Shown: piece after piece, positions 1-8,474 of the stretch
How positions within the stretch are numbered: position 1 is the first letter of the stretch
Layout: each line of letters opens with the position of its first letter
Assembly (NCBI RefSeq): GCF_907164905.1
Contig: NZ_CAJRAF010000002.1
Span: 2,046,001-2,110,000, forward strand
DNA from: Dyadobacter sp. CECT 9275
GTDB lineage: Bacteria; Bacteroidota; Bacteroidia; Cytophagales; Spirosomataceae
Direction: 5' to 3'
Length of the DNA stretch: 64,000 nucleotides
Made by a program: the position numbers and the translations under genes
Notes under the pieces: model-generated
What the model was told of the DNA's origin: nothing
Database searches by the model: none
What the model saw: only the letters and a program-made list of their open reading frames with translations

Positions 1-406
1 CTTTTGGCTCCGTTATTTTTGCCACCTCCTCTTTACTTTTCCCCGCATCCAGGGCGTAATGCTGAAGATGTTCTACCGAAACCGTTTTCTTCTGGGCTTC
101 TCCCTCAAACACCACTGTTTTTCCGGCAATATCCTTTGGGACAAAAAAAGCGTAATCCTTAAACATCACCCGCATGGATTCGCCATTATCCATTTTCACT
201 TTCATCCAGCAACCTTTTACCTGGCAAACAGACTCCACAGTACCTGAAACTTTGGCTTCCATGATTTCCTTTTCACCCATTTTAGCAGGAAGATCACTTA
301 CCTTTATAGCCTTCCTGTCGTTGATTTCCTTTCCAAAATGTGCATTGCTCTGCGCCTTTACAACCATTACGGATAACACCAGCAGTACTATAACAACCTG
401 TTTCAT
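1..406 (-). CDS. DUF4920 domain protein (3' end missing, runs off left edge)
   Basis: This reading frame starts at an ATG at 406 and stays open to base 1, so its end lies outside the window; 135 codons are visible. It begins with a signal peptide (KQVVIVLLVLSVMVVKAQ) and continues with a small beta-rich domain containing the run VCQVKGCWMKVKMDNGE and VMFKDYAFFVPKD, which is the pattern of DUF4920 (an OB-like exported domain common in Bacteroidota, function unknown). The CxxxGCW stretch suggests a possible metal or redox site but that is only inference. It lies 83 bases downstream of the large secreted protein gene on the same strand and could be read from the same transcript. Confidence 0.8.
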   Translation of the reverse strand, partial: MKQVVIVLLVLSVMVVKAQSNAHFGKEINDRKAIKVSDLPAKMGEKEIMEAKVSGTVESVCQVKGCWMKVKMDNGESMRVMFKDYAFFVPKDIAGKTVVFEGEAQKKTVSVEHLQHYALDAGKSKEEVAKITEPK

Positions 407-488
407 AACAATCGAAAGTTTATGATTTTTCAAACTTAACAAATTCGCGATCAGGCGGATAACAATAGACTAAAACCCTCCGTGTCCA

Positions 489-3400
489 TTATTCCACCAC
501 TTCCAGCCAGCCTTTGCAGTGATGCCCGTCAGGGGTATCCACCACATAAAAATAGGTCCCATTGGCAATTCCTTTCCCCCAGTCGCTTTTATAATCCACA
601 GATTTATAAACCTGTTTCCCCCATCTGTTAAATATTTCCAGGGTGGAACCGGCCACCGGCACCACAAACCTATCATTCTTTCCATCCCCGTTGGGTGTTA
701 TGACATTGGCTAGCTCAAAGGCTGGTTGTGCGATCAGTTTTTTTGATACCGACAAGGCGCAGCCCGCTGCACTATAGGCTGTCAGGGTAATGGTATACGT
801 TCCGGGATTACCAAAAACATGATTTTCTACGTGCTGGGTGGTGAAGGTATCTCCGCTCCCCAGATCCCATTCAAACCGCTGCGCATTGCGGGTGTTATTG
901 GAAATACTATACTGAAAGGCTTCGTTACATGAGCCTCCGGACTGGCTTATTTCAAACGATGGCTCAAAAGAACGGTCCACGTTCACCGTGATTTCCCTTA
1001 GCGGCCTGCACCCGTCAGTATAGATACCTTCCACAACGTAGGTGGTCGTTTGCGTGGGTGTAACCGTGACCGAGCTTCCTGTCGTCGCGGGGAATGATCC
1101 ATTTGGTTTCCAGCGATACTCTGACGCGTCCCCTGTCACCGACAATATTACCGGGGCGCCCGGGCATACACTAACGTCCGGCATTTCTATAAAGTCCTGC
1201 TTTTTGTTTACTGTAATTTTCACATTACCTGTAAACTTGCATCCGCTGGCATTACTGATTTCCACGGAAAAGGTTTGGGTCTCCTTCATGACCATGGACG
1301 GATTTGCCGTCAGAGGATTTTCCATTCCTTCGGCCGGAGTCCATTTATACTGCGTACCTCCGGAAGCCCACAATTGTACTTTGGTATTCTCGCAGACCGT
1401 TGTATCCGGCAGGATTTTCGCAGACAGGGTTTCTACGACGATCGTCTTTTGGGCAATATCAATCCGTTTGCAGCTCAGCCTGTTGTATGCTTTGAGGGTG
1501 ACTGTATACTGCCCCGGGGTGCGGAATACATAAGCGGCCTCATCAGCCTCTCGTGAAATGGTACTTCCGTTCACCTCCCATATATAGTCAATCCCTCCTT
1601 CACTCATATTAACAAATGATAGAGAAAGCGGCGCACATCCGCGTGTGACATCCTTCTGGCTTCCAGCATAAACATCGAAATCCGCCTTCAGGCGATCGAT
1701 ATCAATCTTAAACGCTGCATTATTGCAATTGGAGCTCCGGTTGGTCCTGGACCATGCCTGGGGCGTAACAGGAAACCGGCTGCCACCACAGGCGCAGGTG
1801 GCATGGTATATCTCCCCATTTTTATTGAAACGGCTGGTTCCCCCATCCACATGGTCTCCCTGTTCTGTTCCGGAACGGTCGCTGCTTCCAAAAAAGGTAG
1901 CATATAACAGCGACTTCGCTCCTTCTTCCAGAATTGCGACATAAAAATTATTGCCGGTGGTGATTCTCTGAAGTGCATCGGAAGTCACGGGCAAACCATT
2001 GGTGGTACTTTCCAGATTGTTATCCGTACCCGAATTCACATTACCACCCCAGCCAGCTATATAAATATTACCACATTCATTCACCAGAAACGCCGTAGGG
2101 GAAATATCTGGTGTTCCTTTTCCAGATCCGATCACCGTGGAGAAAACAGATCTGGAAAGCGAAGGGTCAAGGGCGTGAATAAATTGACCGCTGTTCGTAT
2201 TGCTGTATACACCGGTACTTACAGGATATTTCCCCGCAGATAATCCGTAAACATATACATTCAGTGAAGCATCCAGGTCCACCAGATATCCCGCATCTGC
2301 CTCGGCCGTTCCCAGGTAGGTTAGTCCTGCGAGTGCACCGCCACTAAACCGTGCAACAAACGCATCTTCCGCCCCGCTGATCCTGGGCTGCAATGCCTGG
2401 GTATGGGTAGCCAGGTTGGTACTCTGGGTGATGCCCGTCACATAGATATCGCCCCCTGCCGTTTCCTTCACAGAAAACCCCGCATCCAACTGATTCCCTC
2501 CCAGGTAGGTACTCCATAACAAAGTACTGAGATCCTGTGAAAATTTTGCAACCACAGCATCCTGTCTCCCGCCTAAAATATTTGACACCGGATTTTTAAG
2601 CGGAAAGTTGCCAGAATTGGTCGAGCTGGTTAACAGTACATTATTGTCTTTGTCCACCACCACCTCTCCCCGGAAGCTGTCTCCGTAATTTTTGATCTTT
2701 ACGGCGCTGCTGGTACATACACCATCATTTCCGGAACCACCCAGGTAGGTCGAAGCGGTGAGCTGTTTCCCGTCTGCACTTAATTTTGACAAAAAGATAT
2801 CACTTCCATTCCCCAGCGGCAATCCGCTCAGTGGCTCCGTGCCCGTACCCCCGCCAAAGTTTTTTTGAAAAGCGGTACCCGTTACCGGAAAATCCCTTGA
2901 TGATGTTGTCCCCAAAATCACCAGTTCATTTTTGTTATTGACAATCAGGCTGGTTGGCAAATCGGTACTGGCTCCTCCGAGGTAAGTTGCGTAAAGCAAC
3001 TCACTGCCGTCGGGACTGAACTTCATGATGGCAACGTCTACCATCCCGTCAAATCTGATCTGATATGCCCCAACGGAAACCGGGAAACCGGTGCCAAATA
3101 CTGTCCCGCCGGTAAACAGGTTACCTTCCGAGTCATACGTTGCCGTATGCCCCCAGTTGTCTGGAACAGAACCCGAATAGGTTGAAAAAATAAGTTCGGG
3201 ATCAATGATCAAAGTTTGAGATTTGTCGTATCCCTTCGGGAAGCCGAAATGTATGGACTGATCCTTATCCTGGACAAAATGGGAAGGTACTTCAACTGCT
3301 TTTTTCTGGATTGTCTGAAAAGAATAGGGTTTTTCTTCTCCAAACTTATTGATTGGCGTTTTTACCTCAAGCTGCCCCTTTTCGTTAACGTTTACCTGGT

Positions 3401-3944
3401 CGGCTCCTGAATATTTAAGATTGATCCGGGAAACATCGGCACCCGGTTTCACTACAAATTCATATTTTAACGAAAACTGATGCCAGTATACCCTCAGATT
3501 GATGCCCTCGTAAATATTCTCATATAGTACTTCTTCGAATCCCTGGACATTGCCAGTCCATTTGCGTTGGTCTGCTCCCAGAAAATAATTGTGGCGCGTG
3601 ACGACAGGACTTACCGGGGTATGTTTTACGGATGTCTGTGCATTTATAAAATTCACCTCAACACCATGTGCTTTCAGCAGGTAAGGTTCCTGCTTTCTTG
3701 CAGCAGGCTGGCTGTCTGTGGTTTTCCCTCGGCCATGGCGTGCCGTAACTTCACTTGCATCGTAAAATACGTAAACTATTGCATGATTTTTCAAAAAGAG
3801 AAATCCTCCCGGGATATCGGCCCTGAACAGTATCTCTGAATCCCACTGCCCCATATTCCGGACAAACGACATTCCTCCTCCCCTCGCCAGACAAGGAATG
3901 AATACAAGGAAAATCAATGAAAGTATCCGTAGAGTTTTCCCCAT
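489..3944 (-). CDS. Secreted SBBP/PKD protein with CHU_C type IX sorting domain
   Basis: An 1151-residue exported protein. After a signal peptide (residues 1-21) comes a Bacteroidota N-terminal adhesin-like domain (DUF7948 type, about 25-250), then a long series of SBBP beta-propeller repeats (about 260-740) recognisable by recurring LSTYLGG, ATYLGGAS and WSTYLGGNQ segments. PKD or Ig-like modules follow (about 775-1075), and the protein ends in a gliding-motility-associated C-terminal domain with NVITPNGDGKNDRF and IFNRWGKQVY, known in CHU_C (type B) cargo of the type IX secretion system. It is therefore likely moved across the outer membrane and displayed on or released from the cell surface; ligand unknown. 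It is the last full gene of a minus-strand run, 21 bases after the ABC ATPase. Confidence 0.88.
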   Translation of the reverse strand: MGKTLRILSLIFLVFIPCLARGGGMSFVRNMGQWDSEILFRADIPGGFLFLKNHAIVYVFYDASEVTARHGRGKTTDSQPAARKQEPYLLKAHGVEVNFINAQTSVKHTPVSPVVTRHNYFLGADQRKWTGNVQGFEEVLYENIYEGINLRVYWHQFSLKYEFVVKPGADVSRINLKYSGADQVNVNEKGQLEVKTPINKFGEEKPYSFQTIQKKAVEVPSHFVQDKDQSIHFGFPKGYDKSQTLIIDPELIFSTYSGSVPDNWGHTATYDSEGNLFTGGTVFGTGFPVSVGAYQIRFDGMVDVAIMKFSPDGSELLYATYLGGASTDLPTSLIVNNKNELVILGTTSSRDFPVTGTAFQKNFGGGTGTEPLSGLPLGNGSDIFLSKLSADGKQLTASTYLGGSGNDGVCTSSAVKIKNYGDSFRGEVVVDKDNNVLLTSSTNSGNFPLKNPVSNILGGRQDAVVAKFSQDLSTLLWSTYLGGNQLDAGFSVKETAGGDIYVTGITQSTNLATHTQALQPRISGAEDAFVARFSGGALAGLTYLGTAEADAGYLVDLDASLNVYVYGLSAGKYPVSTGVYSNTNSGQFIHALDPSLSRSVFSTVIGSGKGTPDISPTAFLVNECGNIYIAGWGGNVNSGTDNNLESTTNGLPVTSDALQRITTGNNFYVAILEEGAKSLLYATFFGSSDRSGTEQGDHVDGGTSRFNKNGEIYHATCACGGSRFPVTPQAWSRTNRSSNCNNAAFKIDIDRLKADFDVYAGSQKDVTRGCAPLSLSFVNMSEGGIDYIWEVNGSTISREADEAAYVFRTPGQYTVTLKAYNRLSCKRIDIAQKTIVVETLSAKILPDTTVCENTKVQLWASGGTQYKWTPAEGMENPLTANPSMVMKETQTFSVEISNASGCKFTGNVKITVNKKQDFIEMPDVSVCPGAPVILSVTGDASEYRWKPNGSFPATTGSSVTVTPTQTTTYVVEGIYTDGCRPLREITVNVDRSFEPSFEISQSGGSCNEAFQYSISNNTRNAQRFEWDLGSGDTFTTQHVENHVFGNPGTYTITLTAYSAAGCALSVSKKLIAQPAFELANVITPNGDGKNDRFVVPVAGSTLEIFNRWGKQVYKSVDYKSDWGKGIANGTYFYVVDTPDGHHCKGWLEVVE

Positions 3945-3965
3945 GATATACGCGTCCGTGATTTA

Positions 3966-4586
3966 TTATTTGAACGCTGAAACCGATATGATATTTTCAC
4001 AAAATTCATATTCCTGCTCCACATTGGAGCCCAGCAGAAGTAGCTGACCACTGGTGCTGCCTACAACGTGGTCCAGATACCATCGGATCCCTGTCACATC
4101 CAGGTTGGTGGTGGGCTCATCCAGAAAAATAACCGGTACGTCGGAAGTAAAAGCGAGCCCCAGCTTAACACGTTGTTTCATTCCAGAGGAAAAATGCCTT
4201 ATCATTTTGTTTCTGGCGTGGGACAATTCCGTGAAATCTTCAAAATCAGGAGACGACATCCCATTTTTGAGTACCTTAAACTGTCGGTGAAAATCAACGA
4301 GTTCTCTTAACGTAAACTCCTCAATCAGTTCGAGATAGGGTGCCGCAATCACCAGATTTTTATACCACTGATCAATTTCCAGGATTTTTCCGCTACTGCT
4401 TAGGTACTCTATTTTACCCTCGGAAACAGGCATCATGCCGGTCAGCAATTGCAGCAGGGTTGACTTCCCACTGCCGTTTGGCCCGACAAAGGTATACGAC
4501 CTCCCTTTTTCCAGCTTAAAGGAAGCACGCCGGATAATCCATTCCCGGACAAACTTCTTACCAATATTTTCGACGTTGATCTGCAA
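3966..4586 (-). CDS. ABC transporter ATP-binding protein without adjacent permease
   Basis: A 206-residue single nucleotide-binding domain. Walker A is GPNGSGKST, the signature is HFSSGMKQR, and Walker B is VIFLDEPTTNLD, so it should be a working ATPase of the ABC superfamily, peripheral on the inner membrane. The size and divergent signature (FSSGMKQR) resemble ATPases of ABC-2 type exporters. No permease lies next to it, so the partner must be elsewhere or the protein has another role. The start is a TTG at 4586; no ATG in frame would retain the beta strand before Walker A. It sits 28 bases after the beta-lactamase stop and 21 bases before the next gene, suggesting one transcript. Confidence 0.85.
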   Translation of the reverse strand: MQINVENIGKKFVREWIIRRASFKLEKGRSYTFVGPNGSGKSTLLQLLTGMMPVSEGKIEYLSSSGKILEIDQWYKNLVIAAPYLELIEEFTLRELVDFHRQFKVLKNGMSSPDFEDFTELSHARNKMIRHFSSGMKQRVKLGLAFTSDVPVIFLDEPTTNLDVTGIRWYLDHVVGSTSGQLLLLGSNVEQEYEFCENIISVSAFK

Positions 4587-4614
4587 TTTGAAAAAGTTAA
4601 TTTTAACCTGTCGG

Positions 4615-5517
4615 CTATTTGGAATAATGATCCCACACCAGACGTGAAACCTTTGCTGTCACCAGATCCCTGTTTTTTTCATCCATCCTTGTATCGGATA
4701 TGTAAATCACCACAGCAATGTTTTTGCCATTGGGCAGCTGCATGATACCGACATCGTTTGTGGCGGCCAATAGCCCTTCATTTGTCCCGGAAGTTCCCGT
4801 TTTATGTCCTACAATGGCATCCTTGGGCAACAATCCTTTAATTCGCCCGGGGCCGGTAGAAGTTTCCACCATCCGTTTCCAGAGAAATTCCGTACTGGTT
4901 CGGGAGAGCTTTTTTGCCTCATGAAATATCTCAAGCAACCTGAGCATAGCTGCCGGATAGCAGTAGTTGGTATACTGTACATCCCAATGTCTTGCCATTT
5001 CTTCTTCCGTGGCAACAATGGCAATGCCTTTCACGCCCAATTTTTTAATATAACTATCCACCACACGGGTACCTCCAACCAGCCTGAAAAGTATATCACA
5101 TCCATTATTATCACTTTGGGAGACCGTATAACCAAGTAATTCGGCTATGGTCACATCCGCGTTTCCCTCCGGATACTTCACCCGCAACGGGCTCCAGGTA
5201 TTGGGAAGCAGGTCCTGTTTGGTTATACGAATCTTTTGATCCAGTTGCAATTTTCCTTTATCCACCTGGTCCAGCACGGCCATTGCAAGCGGAAATTTGA
5301 AAATACTTTGCATCGGAAATTTATGATCCCGGCCGAACAGCAGGGTTTCTTTTGTTGAAAGGTCCATGATCCCGATACCTACCTCTCCATCGGCCCCTTT
5401 GATCGCTGTTTCGATTTCAGCTTTCAGTTTATCTTTCTGAGCGTAGGAACATGTACCTGCCACGATCATCATGGCCAGCAGCACATACCCCATTCCCGTC
5501 CGGTATTTTAAGCGCAT
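4615..5517 (-). CDS. Class A beta-lactamase, subclass A2 type
   Basis: A 300-residue periplasmic serine beta-lactamase. A signal peptide ends near residue 26. The catalytic tetrad SIFK is at 71-74 (S70/K73 in standard numbering), SDN at 135-137 and KTG at 239-241. The segment following the omega loop (VQYTN, then LWKRMVETSTGPGRIKGLLP) matches the PER/VEB/CfxA-like subclass A2 of Bacteroidota. The general base corresponds to E171 in ATEEEMARHW, but the residue four positions later, His in PER and VEB and Asn in TEM-like enzymes, is Ala175 here. That may change deacylation. The gene sits between a CorC-like gene and an ABC ATPase and shows no sign of recent transfer; an intrinsic chromosomal enzyme is the simplest reading. 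Confidence 0.9.
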   Translation of the reverse strand: MRLKYRTGMGYVLLAMMIVAGTCSYAQKDKLKAEIETAIKGADGEVGIGIMDLSTKETLLFGRDHKFPMQSIFKFPLAMAVLDQVDKGKLQLDQKIRITKQDLLPNTWSPLRVKYPEGNADVTIAELLGYTVSQSDNNGCDILFRLVGGTRVVDSYIKKLGVKGIAIVATEEEMARHWDVQYTNYCYPAAMLRLLEIFHEAKKLSRTSTEFLWKRMVETSTGPGRIKGLLPKDAIVGHKTGTSGTNEGLLAATNDVGIMQLPNGKNIAVVIYISDTRMDEKNRDLVTAKVSRLVWDHYSK

Positions 5518-5519
5518 AG

Positions 5520-6701
5520 CTATTCTTCAATTGTAAGTCTTACCAGTTCAATGCGCGTATCCTGCATAGAAACCACCTGAAATTCGTATGGGGGTATGGT
5601 GAGCGTTTCATTTACTTCCGGCAAGTCGCCGTAGTACTGAATGAGCATACCTGCCAGTGTGTCATAATCTCCTTCCGGGAGTTCCCAGCCATATTTTTCG
5701 TTGAGGTAATCTATTTCGTGCCGGGCACTCAGGATAAAGGAGTTGTCGGCTACCTGCCTTTCGGTCCAGTCTTCTGTAGAATCGTATTCATCCTGAATTT
5801 CCCCAAAAATCTGTTCAACAACATCTTCCACACTTACCAGGCCCGAGGTACCTCCAAATTCGTCCACCACCAGTGCAATACTCCTGCGTTCTTCCAGGAA
5901 CCGAAGCATGAGATCACTCGCAGGCATAGCTTCCGGAACAATCAGTATGGGTGTAATAATGTTGGTGATCTCCTTCGGTTTTTTAAATAATGACAGGGCA
6001 TGACAGTAGCCAAGCACGTCGTCTACGGATTCACGGTGGATGATGATTTTGGAATGGCCGCTTGTCAGAAAGGCCTTTCGAAGGTCCTCGATGCTGGCAT
6101 TGACATTGAGCGCCGAGATCTCCGTACGCGGAATCATGCAGTCTCTGATCCTTAAATCCTTAAAATCCAATGCATTGATAAACATTCTCTCTTCAATGCT
6201 ATGGTCATCAAAATCGGGATCATCGGCAGAAACGGCGTCATCACGTAGCGACGCCGATAGTATATTTTCCTTTACAAAGGGTTCGACCACCCAATAGAGG
6301 GGTGTCATTGCCCATTCGGCAAATCTTACAGGAAAGGTCCCCAGATCAAGTACTTTTGGAAAGGCCCTTCCTATCTTGATCCATGAAGCATAACTACATA
6401 CCCATAAAACTGCCAGACCGACGAAAAGTACCAGCACAACCCAGCCCTCGTCTACCTGAAAATATTCCTTGATAACCGGAGAGACAAAAACAACGGCGTA
6501 AAAACTGCCCAGCGCAACCACCAGCAGCCTGACCATCCGGAGCATCCGGCGCCAGTAAAGCGTCTGCGAAACTTCTTCGGTTTTCTCATGCCTGAGTGAG
6601 TACCTGTCCATGGATATGTCCAGCAATACCGACCTTACCGCGCCGTAGTATCCCGCCAGTACGAAAAAAACAAAAGTGAGAGTCAATATCAGAATATTCA
6701 T
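5520..6701 (-). CDS. CorC/HlyC-type membrane protein with CBS pair (GldE/TlyC-like)
   Basis: A 393-residue inner membrane protein. Hydrophobic helices lie at about 1-20, 58-80 and 86-106 (a short or divergent DUF21/CNNM region), followed by a CBS pair at about 190-305 (RDCMIPRTEI, IALVVDEFGGTSGLVS, EDVVEQIFGEIQDEYD) and a CorC_HlyC domain at about 318-391. The family is linked to divalent metal efflux or, for GldE, to gliding motility; which applies here cannot be read from sequence. The start ATG overlaps the stop of the upstream small membrane protein by four bases (ATGA), so the two are translationally coupled, and the beta-lactamase follows after two bases. Confidence 0.87.
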   Translation of the reverse strand: MNILILTLTFVFFVLAGYYGAVRSVLLDISMDRYSLRHEKTEEVSQTLYWRRMLRMVRLLVVALGSFYAVVFVSPVIKEYFQVDEGWVVLVLFVGLAVLWVCSYASWIKIGRAFPKVLDLGTFPVRFAEWAMTPLYWVVEPFVKENILSASLRDDAVSADDPDFDDHSIEERMFINALDFKDLRIRDCMIPRTEISALNVNASIEDLRKAFLTSGHSKIIIHRESVDDVLGYCHALSLFKKPKEITNIITPILIVPEAMPASDLMLRFLEERRSIALVVDEFGGTSGLVSVEDVVEQIFGEIQDEYDSTEDWTERQVADNSFILSARHEIDYLNEKYGWELPEGDYDTLAGMLIQYYGDLPEVNETLTIPPYEFQVVSMQDTRIELVRLTIEE

Positions 6702-6934
6702 TTTCGGGTGGTTTTCCTGGCAGTTGGTCTGCTGGTTTGCTTGGAAGTTATATCCTTTTGCGCCTCTATCCCCGTTTTCAGGCGGCTGAACTGAAACAAA
6801 AGCAAGGAGGTAACACTTAATAACAACAGCCAGTAACTGTTAAGCATTCCGGCCCTGCGGTATTCCAAAATCCAGACAACCAAAAAGCCTATGGCAGCTG
6901 CAAACAATAATGTACGAACTAATTTCCTAGTCAT
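6698..6934 (-). CDS. Small two-helix membrane protein, unknown function
   Basis: A 78-residue protein with two hydrophobic segments (about 6-24 and 31-50) and a basic C-terminal tail rich in Lys, Arg and Thr (QTSRPTARKTTRK). I do not recognise a family. It overlaps the CorC/HlyC-like gene by four bases and is the first gene of the minus-strand run 6934 to 489, so it may assist or anchor that membrane protein. The 265-base space between it and fbaA must hold both divergent promoters. Confidence 0.65.
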   Translation of the reverse strand: MTRKLVRTLLFAAAIGFLVVWILEYRRAGMLNSYWLLLLSVTSLLLFQFSRLKTGIEAQKDITSKQTSRPTARKTTRK

Positions 6935-7138
6935 TCAGCAATGATTCTTTTTATTTTAACCCTGGCAACAGGCAGCCCCTCCTTCTTTTCACACGACGCC
7001 CCAAAAACCACTTTGATTCAAAGATAAGCACTATAGACATACCTTAGTGAAATTCGGAAGAAACGTTCTGGCACCAGAGAATATCGGGCCCGAAACTGCT
7101 TCCTTTTCTTTAAAATAGCTAACTTGCAGGTCTTACAA

Positions 7139-7157
7139 TTCTTCTTCGAAAGAAGAA
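7139..7157. promoter_or_regulatory. Perfect 8-bp inverted repeat upstream of fbaA
   Basis: TTCTTCTT and AAGAAGAA form a perfect 8-bp inverted repeat around a 3-base centre, 42 bases before the aldolase start. It could be a regulator site or a small hairpin in the 5' leader. There is no T run after it, so it does not look like a terminator. Confidence 0.45.
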
Positions 7158-7199
7158 AAGAATCGTACAATTATTTCCTGAAATATACTACTTTTTACT

Positions 7200-8279
7200 A
7201 TGAGCGAAACCACAAAACGCTTTGCACCTGGTGTTGTAACCGGTGACGGGGTGAGCGAAATCTTCCGCCATGCCAACGAAAATAATTACGCCCTTCCGGC
7301 TGTTAATGTAGTTGGTACCAACTCTGTGAACGCAGTATTGGAAACTGCAAAGGCTGTTAACAGCCCGGTTATTATTCAGTTCTCCAACGGGGGCGCCATC
7401 TTTTATGCCGGAAAGAGTCTTTCCAATGCAAATCAACAGGCTGCCATTGCGGGTGGTATATCTGGCGCTCACCATGTTCACCAGATGGCTGCATTGTACG
7501 GAGTACCTGTCATATTACATACCGACCATTGTGCTAAAAAACTGCTTCCCTGGATAGACGGCCTGCTGGAAGCGGGTGAAAAATATTTCGATCAGTACGG
7601 CAAACCGCTTTACAGTTCGCATATGCTTGACCTGTCTGAAGAGCCGATTGAGGAAAATATTGAAACATGCGCCAAATACTTTGAACGCATGGCCAAAATT
7701 GGCATGACGCTTGAAATTGAACTGGGTGTAACCGGCGGAGAAGAAGACGGCGTGGATAACAGTGATGTGGACAGTTCAAAGCTTTACACGCAGCCTGAAG
7801 AAGTAGCTTATGCTTATGAAGAACTGAGCAAAATCTCTCCGAACTTTACTATAGCAGCAGCTTTTGGAAACGTACATGGCGTGTACAAGCCAGGTAATGT
7901 AAAACTTGAGCCGAAGATCCTCCGTAATTCTCAAAATTATATTCAGGAGAAGTTCGGAACGGGCGAACTTCCTGTAAACTTCGTATTCCATGGCGGATCA
8001 GGATCTTCACGGGAAGAAATCCGTGAGGCAATTGAATATGGTGCGATCAAAATGAATATCGACACCGATATGCAATGGTCAACCTGGGAAGGAATTCTTA
8101 AATATTACAAAGATAAGGAAGGATACCTGCAGGCACAGCTGGGCAATCCTGAAGGGCCGGATTCTCCAAACAAAAAATATTACGATCCGCGCGTGTGGCT
8201 GAGAAAAGGGGAAGAGTCTATGATCCAGCGACTGAAAGTTGCTTTTGAAGATCTTAACTGTATCAATCAGCTAGGCTAA
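7200..8279 (+). CDS. fbaA: Class II fructose-bisphosphate aldolase
   Basis: Cleaves fructose 1,6-bisphosphate to dihydroxyacetone phosphate and glyceraldehyde 3-phosphate, and the reverse, in glycolysis and gluconeogenesis in the cytoplasm. The 359-residue length equals that of the E. coli FbaA group. Zinc and catalytic residues are visible in VILHTDHC (D109, H110), GNVHGVY and FHGGSGSS, and the substrate loop NIDTDMQW is present. The ATG start is fixed by the usual family N-terminus (SETTKRFAPGVVTGD). The gene stands alone: a divergent promoter region lies upstream and a strong terminator follows 42 bases after the stop. Confidence 0.96.
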   Translation: MSETTKRFAPGVVTGDGVSEIFRHANENNYALPAVNVVGTNSVNAVLETAKAVNSPVIIQFSNGGAIFYAGKSLSNANQQAAIAGGISGAHHVHQMAALYGVPVILHTDHCAKKLLPWIDGLLEAGEKYFDQYGKPLYSSHMLDLSEEPIEENIETCAKYFERMAKIGMTLEIELGVTGGEEDGVDNSDVDSSKLYTQPEEVAYAYEELSKISPNFTIAAAFGNVHGVYKPGNVKLEPKILRNSQNYIQEKFGTGELPVNFVFHGGSGSSREEIREAIEYGAIKMNIDTDMQWSTWEGILKYYKDKEGYLQAQLGNPEGPDSPNKKYYDPRVWLRKGEESMIQRLKVAFEDLNCINQLG

Positions 8280-8320
8280 TCGCTGTTCCGGTGAGTAGCT
8301 AAGCATATATTTCTCAAACT

Positions 8321-8356
8321 AAATATCCCAGTAACCATGTGTTTCTGGGATATTTT
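8321..8356 (+). terminator. Rho-independent terminator of fbaA
   Basis: An 11-bp perfect stem (AAATATCCCAG at 8321-8331 pairing with CTGGGATATTT at 8345-8355) with a 13-base loop, followed by a T-rich tract (TATTTTACTTTTAT). Confidence 0.85.
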
Positions 8357-8474
8357 ACTTTTATAAACAAACCTGGTCAGACCACGGTAGCTCTTGTTTT
8401 TAGGGATCGAAAAGAAACGACGACCTGAAGCGTTAGTATAGATCGAAATAAAACTCTGTGTTAAATAGTACAAG

